A stretch of 33,144 bases of DNA from Chloroflexota bacterium (lineage in GTDB: Bacteria > Chloroflexota > Anaerolineae > Promineifilales > Promineifilaceae): the NCBI GenBank assembly GCA_018004935.1, contig JAGNBF010000089.1, forward strand, positions 1 to 33,144. The letters are read 5' to 3'. The notes under the pieces are model-generated. The model ran no database searches. It was not told the origin of the DNA and was given only the letters and a program-made list of their open reading frames with translations. This document shows, piece after piece, positions 1 through 8,509 of the stretch. Positions within the stretch are counted from its first letter, which is position 1, and each line of letters begins with the position of its first letter. The position numbers were made by a program, and so were the translations under genes.

Positions 1-80
1 TATCCACGCTTGATCTCATACTGTGACCACCCCTTTTATCCCGTTACGGATAGTTTTGAGAAGGGTGTTTAAATAACAAC

Positions 81-170
81 TTAGGAGTTACGCGCTGTGG
101 CCAGTGTCCTCACTGAGCCACACCGAGCACGGTCAGGAGACCGGCTCGAGCAACCCCGCAAGTCCTGAAC
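81..170 (+). repeat. Dispersed 90-bp intergenic repeat, family R1 copy A
   Basis: This 90-bp stretch aligns nearly end to end with 8993-9082 and, in inverted orientation, with about 24797-24886. The arms hold a TTAGGAGTTACGCG-like left end and a CGCAAGTCCTGAAC-like right end that can partly pair. The centre is GGTCAGGAGACC flanked by GAGC and GCTC, so it can fold into a hairpin. It lies in the leader before the first gene. The rest of positions 1-283 shows no gene. No transposase accompanies it, so a MITE or REP-like element is likely. Confidence 0.7.
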
Positions 171-283
171 TATAAGATTGGTGCAACCTCGAGAGGCAAC
201 CAATCTGTTAAATGTTGGCTATTTAAAACACATTCTTTGATAGTAGGGGAACACAGAAAACTCGGGTTCTAAGGAATGTTGCT

Positions 284-2329
284 ATGCGTGTACGATCGCA
301 GTTTTTTATCTGGTTGATGCTTGTTTTGGTGGTGATTACGCTTCCTCAGGTTGAAGCCCAATCAGCTATTGATGAAATTAGCGTTGTAGATGTAGAGACC
401 ACCGGTTTTCCTCAACTGTTGGTTCATTTTCGTGCGCTAGATCGTTTGCGTCAGCCTATTTCTGGCCTGACAACGGCGGCCTTTGATGTGCAAGAAAGCG
501 GGACTTCTGTTATTCCTGATAGCATTCTGGAAACAGAAGGGGAGTTATGGGTTCATTTTGTTATTGATGCCGGTTCTAGTTTAGGCCCAACCAGCATTCG
601 GTGGCAGAATACAAAGCAGGCTATTCTAGAGTTTGTCGAAACTCGCCCCTGGATGAATGAAAATTTGGATCATGTTGCTATTACTGCGGTGGAAGCCAGC
701 GGCCGCAGAGAACTTATTGCCTTCTCTACCGATTCTAACAGCATTGCCACCATTGTGGATGATTATGCCCCACCTGGGGGAACCGCTTATTCCAATCCCC
801 TGCCAGTCATCAATGATATTGTCAGTGAATTGAACAGTTTGCCGCAAACAGAGGGTGATGCCAAAGTTGTGGTTTTCCTTACGGCTACCTTGGAACGGGT
901 TACGCCAACCGTTGCCGCAGAAATTACTGAGACGGCTCTGGCAACCGGTATTTACGTTTATACGGTCAATACACGTGGGGGCAGTGATAGCCGGACCGGC
1001 GATGATGTAGTCGAAGCGTTAGCCACAGATACGTATGGCCGTTATATCCGTTATGCCAGTACTACTAGTATGACATTGGCTTACGAGAATCTGGTAGGTC
1101 ATCGGCACCTCTACGAACTTTCCTATCGCTCGGTGAATAACATCTCCGGGACCCGTCCGGTTATCGTCACAGCCAATGTTGGGGGTGTAGGAGCCGTCAG
1201 TGATTCTGGTTCCTATGACATCACGATTGATCCCCCCCGTGTGCAGATTACTTCCCATGAAGGGGAGGGCAAAATAATTGTTTGTGAAACAGAAGTTTAT
1301 ACCACTGATTTTGGTTCTGTTTGTACTCAGCCCGAAACAGTATTGGCCACGGTTACTTATGCCGATGGGTACATTCGCCGGGTACGTCAGGCTACTTTAC
1401 TCGTAAATGGGGTGGAACGTGGTCAGTTGACGAATCCCGCCTATGATGGCATGGAATTTTCTTGGGACTTACGTGAGGTTGAGAACCGCGGCCGCAATTC
1501 TTTTACCCTACAAGTAGAAATTGTAGATGAACTCGGTATGCCAGGTACTAGCTTACCGGTACAGGTAGATGTAGATGTTATTGCTCCGGAATCTCCTCCG
1601 ACAGTAGTGATGAATCCTACCGAATTTGCTACTGCCATTGCGCCTTTTATTCCCACACCGACGCCGGATCCCTGTGAAAACGCCACAAATCAAACAGTGT
1701 GTGTGCTTGGTCAGGGATTCAAAGATAATGCCATTGCTTTAATGAGTTTGAGCATTGCTTTTGGTGCGGTTGCTTTTAGTGGGGTCATTTTGTGGCGTAA
1801 CTGGGATCGTCCGGCTATGGTCAATGCCCGCAATACCGTTCGTGGCGTAGTAGATAGTTTAACCAAACGGTATCGTGGCCCGACAGAAGCCAAAGCCTAC
1901 CTGGAAGTGCTCCAGGGGGATGTGAATGTGGGTAAATCGTTGGAGGTGTTTGGTGACACCCCGATTGGCCGTTCCAAACAACATGCGGAACTGCTGTTCC
2001 AACAACATGATGATACCAGCCCCATTAGTCGCCTCCATTGCTCTATCATTGACCATGAAAGCCATTTTGTGATTAAAGATGAAGACAGTGCCAATGGCAC
2101 CTTTGTTAATGGTCGCCGCTTGCAACCGATGACGGAGGAACCATTGCATGATGGGGATGAAATTGAATTGGCCCGTGTAGAACGTGGTGGTGTGCGCCTT
2201 CGTTTCCGCAAAGCGAAACCGGCTGATTTGGATAGTGGGTATACGGAGCCATTTGGGGTTACCCGGCCCACGGCTCCCCCGCAACCACCACCCGGTTCAC
2301 CCTACCAACAAGGCAAAGGGCCACATTAG
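284..2329 (+). CDS. Membrane protein with vWA-like extracellular domain and cytoplasmic FHA domain
   Basis: 681 residues. A hydrophobic signal segment (about 6-25, ending VEAQ) leads into a vWA-like fold (about 88-235). Its metal site looks degenerate: the first motif is D95-A-G-S-S rather than DxSxS, and the usual TDG loop reads LTATLE. After a beta-rich stretch, one transmembrane helix (about 482-504) is followed by a C-terminal FHA domain (about 540-640) with the expected GR (IGRSKQ, near 561), S582-x-x-H585 and N604-G605. FHA domains bind phosphothreonine, so the cytoplasmic end probably reads the kinase encoded next while the outer part binds an unknown ligand. AAGGA at 271-275 supports the ATG at 284. 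It opens the signalling block. Confident for topology and FHA; the vWA call is weaker. Confidence 0.85.
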   Translation: MRVRSQFFIWLMLVLVVITLPQVEAQSAIDEISVVDVETTGFPQLLVHFRALDRLRQPISGLTTAAFDVQESGTSVIPDSILETEGELWVHFVIDAGSSLGPTSIRWQNTKQAILEFVETRPWMNENLDHVAITAVEASGRRELIAFSTDSNSIATIVDDYAPPGGTAYSNPLPVINDIVSELNSLPQTEGDAKVVVFLTATLERVTPTVAAEITETALATGIYVYTVNTRGGSDSRTGDDVVEALATDTYGRYIRYASTTSMTLAYENLVGHRHLYELSYRSVNNISGTRPVIVTANVGGVGAVSDSGSYDITIDPPRVQITSHEGEGKIIVCETEVYTTDFGSVCTQPETVLATVTYADGYIRRVRQATLLVNGVERGQLTNPAYDGMEFSWDLREVENRGRNSFTLQVEIVDELGMPGTSLPVQVDVDVIAPESPPTVVMNPTEFATAIAPFIPTPTPDPCENATNQTVCVLGQGFKDNAIALMSLSIAFGAVAFSGVILWRNWDRPAMVNARNTVRGVVDSLTKRYRGPTEAKAYLEVLQGDVNVGKSLEVFGDTPIGRSKQHAELLFQQHDDTSPISRLHCSIIDHESHFVIKDEDSANGTFVNGRRLQPMTEEPLHDGDEIELARVERGGVRLRFRKAKPADLDSGYTEPFGVTRPTAPPQPPPGSPYQQGKGPH

Positions 2330-2348
2330 TCATCGTTCGGGAATACCG

Positions 2349-2410
2349 TGGGTGGCACGGTTGGGAGATCGGTCACAGCAAACGTAAAAGTTATTTGCGG
2401 GTGAACTCTT
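2349..2410 (+). repeat. Dispersed repeat, family R2 (single copy)
   Basis: This ~62-bp segment begins 20 bp after a stop codon. It matches 8230-8292, also placed after an FHA-gene stop, sharing the GATCGG-cacagcaaacg and AAAGTTATTTGCG blocks. It shares the GGAGAtCGG core with family R1. Function unknown; it could be REP-like or act at mRNA 3' ends. Confidence 0.6.
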
Positions 2411-2465
2411 CGTAGTAAACAGCGAACAGTAAAATTGGTTAATGGGTAGACTTTTTGGAAAAGAA

Positions 2466-2518
2466 CCTTCCGAAGGTGAATACGAAAGTACCGACTGCTA
2501 GACACAGCCTTCGGAAGG
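2466..2518. repeat. Inverted repeat CCTTCCGAAGG ... CCTTCGGAAGG
   Basis: CCTTCCGAAGG at 2466-2476 and CCTTCGGAAGG at 2508-2518 are exact reverse complements separated by 31 bases. They lie about 70 bp upstream of the kinase start. They could form a hairpin or a two-site operator. No T-tract follows, so it does not look like an intrinsic terminator. Confidence 0.5.
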
Positions 2519-2589
2519 CCAGGTGGTTACGGGTCGGGCGCAAAATTTTATGAGATTGTATTTGTTCAATAATAGAAGGGACCACGCTA

Positions 2590-3522
2590 ATGAAAGGGGC
2601 AAAAATCTATAGTGGGTATTATACTTTACGCGATCCTATTGCTTCTGGGGGCTATGCGACGATTTACCGGGCCATAGAACAGAACCATCCCGAAGAAGTG
2701 GCAGTTAAAATAGGGATTGTTTCTAGCGACCCTGGTTATGCGGCTTCATTGTTACAGGAGGCGCGTATTCTCGAGGGTTTACAGCATAGAGGGATTGTCC
2801 GTTTACGACTTATCCCCCGTGAAGGGCGTAACGGTGTGGCTTCGGCCAGAGCGGTAGAGTTACAAGGAAACCCGTATTTTTTTGTGACCGAATATTTACG
2901 CGGGGGAACTCTGGATCATTATCTCAAAGGGGCCGGTAAGATAACAGTAATGGAAGCGGCCGCGATTGGTGCCCAAATTGCCGAAGCGCTTCACTACTTG
3001 CACAGTAAAGGGTATGCCCATAATGATCTTAAACTGGAAAATGTGGTTTTTCGCACCCCTTTGGTACGCGGTCAGCCCTTTGATCCTACTTTGGTGGATT
3101 TTGGTATTGCCACGCGTATTACCTTACAAACTGATGCTGGCACAACCTACATCATGTCTCCGGAGCAAATTTCCCTGATTCGTAATGGTGGCTCTGGCTA
3201 TAAAGAGGATCCTGATCATAAAAAAGTGGATGTTTGGGGTTTGGGTGTTATGTTATACCGCATGTTAGGAGGCCGTCTGCCTTTTGATAGTCGTCATCAA
3301 AAGACACTAACTACCCAAATCCTAAATGAGCGGCCCCCAGCCTTACAAACATTGGCCCCTACTGTACCCAGTGAAGTAGATGATCTGATTGTTAACTATT
3401 GTTTGAACAAAGATCATCAACGCCGCATTGATTTAGGGGAATTGTGGCGGCAACTAAGCCGCCTGGGACATGAAGGCGTCGTACAAACAACCAAAAAAGG
3501 CTGGTTTTCCTGGGGTGATTGA
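2590..3522 (+). CDS. Cytoplasmic Ser/Thr protein kinase with HND catalytic loop
   Basis: 310 residues, essentially only a Hanks-type kinase domain and no membrane segment. Visible motifs are a glycine-rich loop (ASGGYATIYRA), K40 in VAVK, the catalytic loop H144-N145-D146-L-K-L-E-N, DFG at D170, and MSPEQ in the P+1 region. The catalytic Asp and Lys are kept, but the Arg of HRD is Asn, so it is not an RD kinase and may not need activation-loop phosphorylation. The stop overlaps the next ATG by one base (TGATG), coupling it to a PP2C phosphatase, a classic kinase/phosphatase pair. Likely targets are Thr residues read by the neighbouring FHA proteins (inference). It differs from the three C-terminal kinases of the window, which keep HRD and carry membrane anchors. 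Confidence 0.9.
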   Translation: MKGAKIYSGYYTLRDPIASGGYATIYRAIEQNHPEEVAVKIGIVSSDPGYAASLLQEARILEGLQHRGIVRLRLIPREGRNGVASARAVELQGNPYFFVTEYLRGGTLDHYLKGAGKITVMEAAAIGAQIAEALHYLHSKGYAHNDLKLENVVFRTPLVRGQPFDPTLVDFGIATRITLQTDAGTTYIMSPEQISLIRNGGSGYKEDPDHKKVDVWGLGVMLYRMLGGRLPFDSRHQKTLTTQILNERPPALQTLAPTVPSEVDDLIVNYCLNKDHQRRIDLGELWRQLSRLGHEGVVQTTKKGWFSWGD

Positions 3523-5348
3523 TGGCACAGCAAGGACGTAAATCAAGTGAAACGAAACGGGTAGAGGAACCAGCGGCTGGTCATGTTGGCTGGCCTTTAC
3601 AATATGGTTCTCATCAAGCGCAAGGGCGTCGGCCAAACATGGAAGATGCCGTAATGGTGCAACACCTCTCGACTGGGGGTGGACTCCCTTTAACTGTTGC
3701 CATCGTGGCTGATGGTATTGGTGGCAATGCCTATGGGGAACGGGCCTCAGCGCTTACTGTGGAAACGTTGTTCAATATCATCCGCCAATCTCCAGTCAAA
3801 GATCCGGCTCATATTTCCGCTTTGTTGCGCCAGGCGCTAGAAAAGGCTAACCGATCGGTTTATGAGGAAGGGCGGAATGACAAAGACAAGCAGGGGATGG
3901 GGTCTACGGCGGTGGTGGTTGCCGTTTATGAGCAACAACTTTATTTAGTTAATGTGGGAGATAGTCGAGCTTATCTGGTGCGGAATGGCGGAACCCATCA
4001 ATTGACGCAAGATCACACCTGGGCGCGGGAGATGGTTAGCCAGGGTAAACTCAAACCGAAAGAGGCTGAATCTCATTATAAAGCCGGAGAATTGGTTCGT
4101 TCCGTTGGTTATCTGCCAGAAGTAAAAGTGGACATGGGGATTTATTTCCCTAATGCCCAGGTGACAGAAGAGCAAGCGGAACAGGTTCCTTTTTTACGCC
4201 TGGAAGTGGGAGATCGGGTGGTTTTATGTTCGGATGGGTTGATAAAGGAACATCATAATGGGGCTGGTTTTTATGTGACGGGGCCGGAAATAGCGGAGAT
4301 GGTAGCCCAATATGAACCGGCCAAAGCGGCTGAGGCTTTGGTGAAACGGGCGATTAGCCGGAATGCGGATGATAATGTGAGTGTGGCAGTTTTAGAGACG
4401 CCGGGAAGCCAACGTGTTGTACCTTATCAGAAATATGCGCTGTATGCTGGGGGTGGGTTAGGTATTTTGTTGGTTTTTATGCTGATAGTGGTTTTGTTCG
4501 CGGCCGCGGTTCGGAGTGACAATAAAGAGAATGATGAGGTGACACAAGTGCCCATCGCGTTGTTACCCGGTGATGAGACAGGGACGATAACGGAAACGCC
4601 TACCCGGGCACCCATTGATCCCGCAGATGCGGCTTATGAGGTAACTGTCGTGACTGCGGCCGCGGGTGCTCGCTGGCAAGATGGTAGTGCCCCTTTATCC
4701 CAACAAATTATGACCATCGTTGGGGATCAAAGTACGTTGATAACCGGTGGTGATGGCAGTATGGAACTGTTATTGCCAGGTGATGGACACCTTTTTATAG
4801 GGGTAGATACAAATATTACGTTTCAAACACCGAAGGATGAAGCGCTTATTTTGGAAATTGGGCAGGGGGCACTTGTCATCCAGACAAATGGGCAACCGGT
4901 GAAGATACAAAACGAGTTTAATGTTTGGGGACAAATCCAAATGGGCCTGGTTGGGGTGATGAACACTCAAAACCCGTTCCGTTTTGAGGTTGCTTGTTTT
5001 CAAGGGCCTTGCGTTTTGCATGGCGATTTAGGCGGGGAATTGGTGTTGGAATCGGGGCAGGCGGGATTTGTCGGAGGGAATGGACGGCCAGCGTTGGCAC
5101 CCGATGGTATAAAAAATGAGTTGTATCTGTTTGCTGAGGTTGTCCCTACGCCTACAGCAACGGCTACGCCAACTTTCACCCCTACCGCCACAAATACAGC
5201 GACGCCCACGAATACGCGGCCGCGGCCTACCGCTACTTTTACCCCAACAAGCACATCTGTGCCTGTCTCAACCGATACTCCTGTCCCACCCCCACCTGGA
5301 GGAGGTGGTGGACTACCTGCGCCAACCCCAACTACGGGTCGTGAATAA
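3522..5348 (+). CDS. PP2C Ser/Thr phosphatase with transmembrane helix and extracellular FecR-like domain
   Basis: 608 residues from the ATG overlapping the kinase stop; a TTG one codon upstream is the alternative start. The N-terminal PP2C domain (about 20-290) is complete: RPNMEDA, D64-G-I-G-G, GSTA, VGDSRAYL, SDGL (D238) and the final D-N pair at D284. A transmembrane helix (about 304-328) follows. The outside part has a FecR-like beta domain (about 370-530, with GQGALVIQTNGQPVKI and later GQAGFVGG), then a Thr/Pro-rich stalk and a Gly-rich end. The catalytic domain is inside and probably removes phosphate from targets of the adjacent kinase, possibly tuned by what the outer domain senses. 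Two HIP-like octamers fall at the end of the membrane helix and just after it, and a third lies in the stalk. Confidence 0.9.
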   Translation: MAQQGRKSSETKRVEEPAAGHVGWPLQYGSHQAQGRRPNMEDAVMVQHLSTGGGLPLTVAIVADGIGGNAYGERASALTVETLFNIIRQSPVKDPAHISALLRQALEKANRSVYEEGRNDKDKQGMGSTAVVVAVYEQQLYLVNVGDSRAYLVRNGGTHQLTQDHTWAREMVSQGKLKPKEAESHYKAGELVRSVGYLPEVKVDMGIYFPNAQVTEEQAEQVPFLRLEVGDRVVLCSDGLIKEHHNGAGFYVTGPEIAEMVAQYEPAKAAEALVKRAISRNADDNVSVAVLETPGSQRVVPYQKYALYAGGGLGILLVFMLIVVLFAAAVRSDNKENDEVTQVPIALLPGDETGTITETPTRAPIDPADAAYEVTVVTAAAGARWQDGSAPLSQQIMTIVGDQSTLITGGDGSMELLLPGDGHLFIGVDTNITFQTPKDEALILEIGQGALVIQTNGQPVKIQNEFNVWGQIQMGLVGVMNTQNPFRFEVACFQGPCVLHGDLGGELVLESGQAGFVGGNGRPALAPDGIKNELYLFAEVVPTPTATATPTFTPTATNTATPTNTRPRPTATFTPTSTSVPVSTDTPVPPPPGGGGGLPAPTPTTGRE

Positions 5349-5369
5349 TCAAACAAAAGGACAAAGTTT

Positions 5370-7166
5370 ATGAAACGTTTAAAACTTTTACACTCTGGAT
5401 TTATGTTATTAGTCACGATTTTTATCGCCGCGTTTCTCTTGACCCTTTTCACATCCTTTGCCGCCGGGGGGGATCCGGCTGTACCTCAGGTCACGATTAG
5501 TGCCGTACCTGATGTCCATAGAGTAGCGCCGGGAAATGATGTCTATTTCAACCCCAGCAATGGGGGGGTGATTACCGCTGTTGTACATATAAGCGGTACA
5601 ACCCCGCTCACTTTTACGACTGCTCCCGCTTTTAATCGCCCAGGCGAGGTGTTCACCTATACATCCAGCCCCGCTTCTCCCGAGCTTTCCTATACGGTAG
5701 CCAACAATAGCGGTAGTCAGTTGGGAATCACATACACGGTAGTTAACTCCTATGGCCTGAGCACAGAGACAATTAACTATATTCGAGACATTACAACCCC
5801 CGTTACGGTAATGACAACGACTTATGGGGTTATCACCTCAAATATTTCTTCCCCGCTTCTTCTGGCAGGAACGGTTAGCGACGCTGGTTCAGGCATTGGT
5901 AAAGTGCGCATAAACCCCGCCGGGGCTGGTTATGTGGATGCGGTTTTAGGTGATACGGGTGATCATATAACCAATACTACCTGGAGCTACCAATGGCCTA
6001 TCCCCTCGGCGAATGGTACCAGTTATCAATTTCAGTACCGAGGTGTAGATAATTTGGGGCTGACTGAAGATACTCAGGCGCAGGCAATAATTGTAGATAA
6101 TGTTGCTCCCCCCATCCCGGGTACGCCCACTATTACTGTTCAGGGGACAACCTTGCATATCGTCTGGGGAAATTCAACCGGGGCAGTGGGATACCGTCTT
6201 ACCCTTTATGAAGGTAATGATGTCATAACGGTGGATCGTGCCACTACAACATATGATTATGTGGGCACCATTGGAGAATCCTACTCGGCTAAAGTTGAGG
6301 CTTATGACAATGTACATAATTACAGTGCGTCCACACCTACCTCAAACCAGGTGTTTTTAGGTAGGATTTTTATGCCGCTTCTTAGCTGGCCTATTGCTGG
6401 TTATAGTGATGTAACCGGGTCTTTTAATATTAGTTCTGCACGTTTGGCAGGAATAACCACATTTATTCAAGACGTAACCGTAAACTTTAGCACCCTCACC
6501 TTCTTCCCCGTACCGCCAGATGAAATGCGGATATGGCGGAGTGATCAGAATGAACCAACAACCTGGGCAAACTATAATGAGGAAGGGACATTGACGTTGA
6601 GTAACGCCATTGGTTTACAGACCGTGTATGCCCGGTTTCATTGGGCTGGAGTTACTAATCCGTCCAACCGGGTTGAGGCGTCTATTTTTTATATCCCCAA
6701 TGGAGATTTTGCCGGAGGGGTTGACATATTACAGAATAGTGGGTGGGTTCTGACGAGTAATACTCTGCCTTATTCTGTCGCGGGGGGGAAATTGATTCTG
6801 GGTAGTCCTGCATATGGTTGTACCAATGTACCCATTGGCGATGCTCAGGCTAATTTTGCTCTCAATATTCCGGCCAATTCCAATTACAAATTGTATGTGG
6901 ATGCGGATGTATACACCTATGACCAACTGCCCGACCCTAATCAAGCTATTTATGACGCTTTTGAAATCCACGTTGGTAGTAATGTGAATCGTTTTGGCAA
7001 CCCAGTGGCCCCAATTGATTGTTCTATACTTCGTACGATAAATGTTAGTGCATCAATTAGCCTGCCAACAGGGTTAACTAACATCAGTTTGCGCAATGTG
7101 ACACGGTTTGATAATTTGTTTAATACCTATACTGAGATTGACAAGGTATGGGTTGATATACAGTGA
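5370..7166 (+). CDS. Large secreted or anchored protein with Ig-like and FN3-like domains
   Basis: 598 residues. A strong N-terminal hydrophobic segment (about 10-32) is a signal peptide or anchor; no other membrane span is seen. The rest is beta-rich: an Ig-like stretch (about 35-240), a fibronectin type III-like module (about 246-328, with WGNSTGAVGYRLTLYE and YSAKVEAYDN), and a C-terminal region resembling ligand- or sugar-binding beta-sandwich domains. AAAGGACAAAG before the ATG is a good ribosome site, 22 bp after the phosphatase gene. The function is not recognisable; a surface ligand or adhesin role fits. It contains no GCGGCCGC octamer, unlike most large genes here, which may mean a later arrival. 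Confidence 0.7.
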   Translation: MKRLKLLHSGFMLLVTIFIAAFLLTLFTSFAAGGDPAVPQVTISAVPDVHRVAPGNDVYFNPSNGGVITAVVHISGTTPLTFTTAPAFNRPGEVFTYTSSPASPELSYTVANNSGSQLGITYTVVNSYGLSTETINYIRDITTPVTVMTTTYGVITSNISSPLLLAGTVSDAGSGIGKVRINPAGAGYVDAVLGDTGDHITNTTWSYQWPIPSANGTSYQFQYRGVDNLGLTEDTQAQAIIVDNVAPPIPGTPTITVQGTTLHIVWGNSTGAVGYRLTLYEGNDVITVDRATTTYDYVGTIGESYSAKVEAYDNVHNYSASTPTSNQVFLGRIFMPLLSWPIAGYSDVTGSFNISSARLAGITTFIQDVTVNFSTLTFFPVPPDEMRIWRSDQNEPTTWANYNEEGTLTLSNAIGLQTVYARFHWAGVTNPSNRVEASIFYIPNGDFAGGVDILQNSGWVLTSNTLPYSVAGGKLILGSPAYGCTNVPIGDAQANFALNIPANSNYKLYVDADVYTYDQLPDPNQAIYDAFEIHVGSNVNRFGNPVAPIDCSILRTINVSASISLPTGLTNISLRNVTRFDNLFNTYTEIDKVWVDIQ

Positions 7167-7207
7167 CCTGTGGATGTGAACCATCCTGAATGCGCGAAAA
7201 TCTTTCA

Positions 7208-7349
7208 CTAGTGCTTTGTTAAGAAGGAAATTGGATTTTTAGGACACGGATTGCACGGATAAACACAGATTTCTTTTTCTTTTAATCCGTGAAATCCGTG
7301 TTCATCCGTGTCCCATAAAACTCGAACTTTCAACTTAACCGAGCACTAG
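7208..7349. mobile_element. MITE-like element with imperfect ~33-bp terminal inverted repeats
   Basis: This 142-bp unit starts CTAGTGCT and ends AGCACTAG. The terminal ~33 bases are about three-quarters complementary. Inside is a second, nearly palindromic pair, GGACACGGATTGCACGGAT and ATCCGTGTTCATCCGTGTCC. It has no coding capacity and sits in the 367-bp gap before the YukD-FHA gene; the rest of that gap shows nothing I can name. A non-autonomous transposable element is the simplest reading. Confidence 0.6.
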
Positions 7350-7533
7350 GGCAAGTCATTAAATATAACCTGCATTAGATTTGATCCCTTTTGCTTCCTG
7401 TGACTCTTTGGGTTTGTGCGAAATCAAACGGGATGATTCCAAGCGATTGGTCACGGTAAAGCCCAAAGTTGTTTATGAGTAAACCTATAGTAAATATTTT
7501 CCGAAGGTTTACCGGACACAATTTGAGGAAGTT

Positions 7534-8148
7534 ATGAGTTTGGTGGTGGTGACATTGCAGTATCAGCAACTGCAAATGGATATGGAGTTACCGCTAGAGA
7601 TACCTCTTGGGGTATTGGCCCCTGCTCTGTGGCGGGAGACTGGTTGGCAGAAAGGGATGTTGAAGCCGGTTGAGCCAATGACAACAACGGGAAGGGTGGT
7701 ACCCTCGGGCAATATAATCAGGCCACAGGATACGTTGCAAATGGCTGGTGTGGTGCATGGTGATGTCATTGATCTGGCGATTACTGAGGCCCCGGCTATT
7801 GACCTGGGGAAACGGGGCGATTTTACGGAGTTAGCCTCGGTAAGAGCATACCTGCAAAGCATGGAAACGGGTGCCGTGTTTCCATGCGTCAATACCCATA
7901 ATATGGTAGGACGTGCCCCAGAAATGGGGATTAACCTGGCCCATTTGCCACATCGAGATGCTGTATCCCGGCTTCATGCCAACATTTTGTACCGGGAAGA
8001 TGGTTACTGGCTGAAAGATGAAAATAGCCGTAATGGTACTTTTGTAGATGGGCGGCGTTTGTCGCCTGGGGACAGAATCCATTTGCGTGATGGATTTACC
8101 TTGCAGTTTGGTGAAGGTGGGCCGATATTGGTGTTCCGGCAACCGTGA
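7534..8148 (+). CDS. YukD/EsaB-type ubiquitin-like domain fused to FHA domain (type VII secretion)
   Basis: 204 residues. The first ~83 (VTLQY...DMELPLEIPLGVLAP, then LQMAGVVHGDVIDLAI) show the ubiquitin-like YukD/EsaB pattern: a beta hairpin, an ELP-type helix lead, and the closing G-V-x-x-G-D-x-I-x-L strand. A short linker leads to a canonical FHA domain with G126-R127, S145-R-L-H148 and N167-G168. In Firmicutes YukD is free and FHA domains sit on EssC; here the motor lacks FHA and the domain is joined to YukD instead. That suggests it docks to the motor and brings phosphothreonine control (inference). GAGGA at 7525-7529 supports the start. It immediately precedes the WXG100 and motor genes. 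Confidence 0.85.
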   Translation: MSLVVVTLQYQQLQMDMELPLEIPLGVLAPALWRETGWQKGMLKPVEPMTTTGRVVPSGNIIRPQDTLQMAGVVHGDVIDLAITEAPAIDLGKRGDFTELASVRAYLQSMETGAVFPCVNTHNMVGRAPEMGINLAHLPHRDAVSRLHANILYREDGYWLKDENSRNGTFVDGRRLSPGDRIHLRDGFTLQFGEGGPILVFRQP

Positions 8149-8228
8149 GGTGATTCATCTGTCAGGTATAGGTGTATGGGTTTATGACTTTGGTAGAACT
8201 TGTTGATACTAAGGGTTTGCTCAAAATT

Positions 8229-8362
8229 AAGTTGGGTAGCGTGGTCAGGAGATCGGCCACAGCAAACGCAAAAGTTATTTGCGAGCGAACTCTAAGTGAG
8301 CGTCTAAAAATAACTTGGGTGGCGCGGTCAGGAGACCGGGCACAGCAAAACGGGAAGTTATT
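8229..8362 (+). repeat. Tandem pair of family R2 repeats
   Basis: Two ~51-bp direct copies (8229-8279 and 8312-8362) each run from AAGTTGGGT or AACTTGGGT through GGTCAGGAGAyCGGsCACAGCAAA to AAGTTATT. They are separated by 32 bp. The first copy with its spacer matches 2349-2410. Facing AAGTTATTT and AAATAACTT segments allow a hairpin across the spacer. It fills much of the gap between the YukD-FHA gene and the WXG100 gene. Short reading frames through it are repeat-derived and not believed. Confidence 0.65.
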
Positions 8363-8400
8363 CTTGGACAATTACTAAGGTTGAGCGTGGATGTGTATTC

Positions 8401-8408
8401 GCGGCCGC
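8401..8408. repeat. Intergenic GCGGCCGC octamer in a 14-bp palindrome
   Basis: One of only two octamers outside genes. Here the palindrome extends to TTCGCGGCCGCGAA, about 100 bp upstream of the WXG100 start. Because no protein is encoded here, it shows the motif is kept as DNA. Confidence 0.8.
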
Positions 8409-8458
8409 GAAAGGGTGGCTTCTCTGTTCCTTTCCTTTCAACCTTTTGCCGGGCGCTG

Positions 8459-8486
8459 GTTACAGGTTTTAGAGCTTTTCTAATAT
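8459..8486 (+). promoter_or_regulatory. Candidate sigma70-like promoter for the WXG100 gene
   Basis: GTTACA (8459-8464) and TAATAT (8481-8486) are 16 bp apart and 23 bp upstream of the ATG, just before AAGGAG. Each box matches four of six consensus bases. It is plausible only because the gene is expected to be strongly and separately expressed. Confidence 0.25.
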
Positions 8487-8509
8487 CTACTCAATAAGGA
8501 GAAACAAAC

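Noticed and set aside
5000-5452. Minus-strand frame opposite the PP2C stalk
   Set aside because: Same cause: Val/Gly-rich translation of a Thr/Pro repeat, not a gene.
8229-8362. Tandem R2 repeats as a CRISPR array
   Set aside because: Only two copies, with a spacer unlike CRISPR arrays and no cas genes.
8315-8497. Short reading frame before the WXG100 gene
   Set aside because: It runs through R2 repeat sequence and an intergenic octamer, and has no ribosome site or protein-like pattern.
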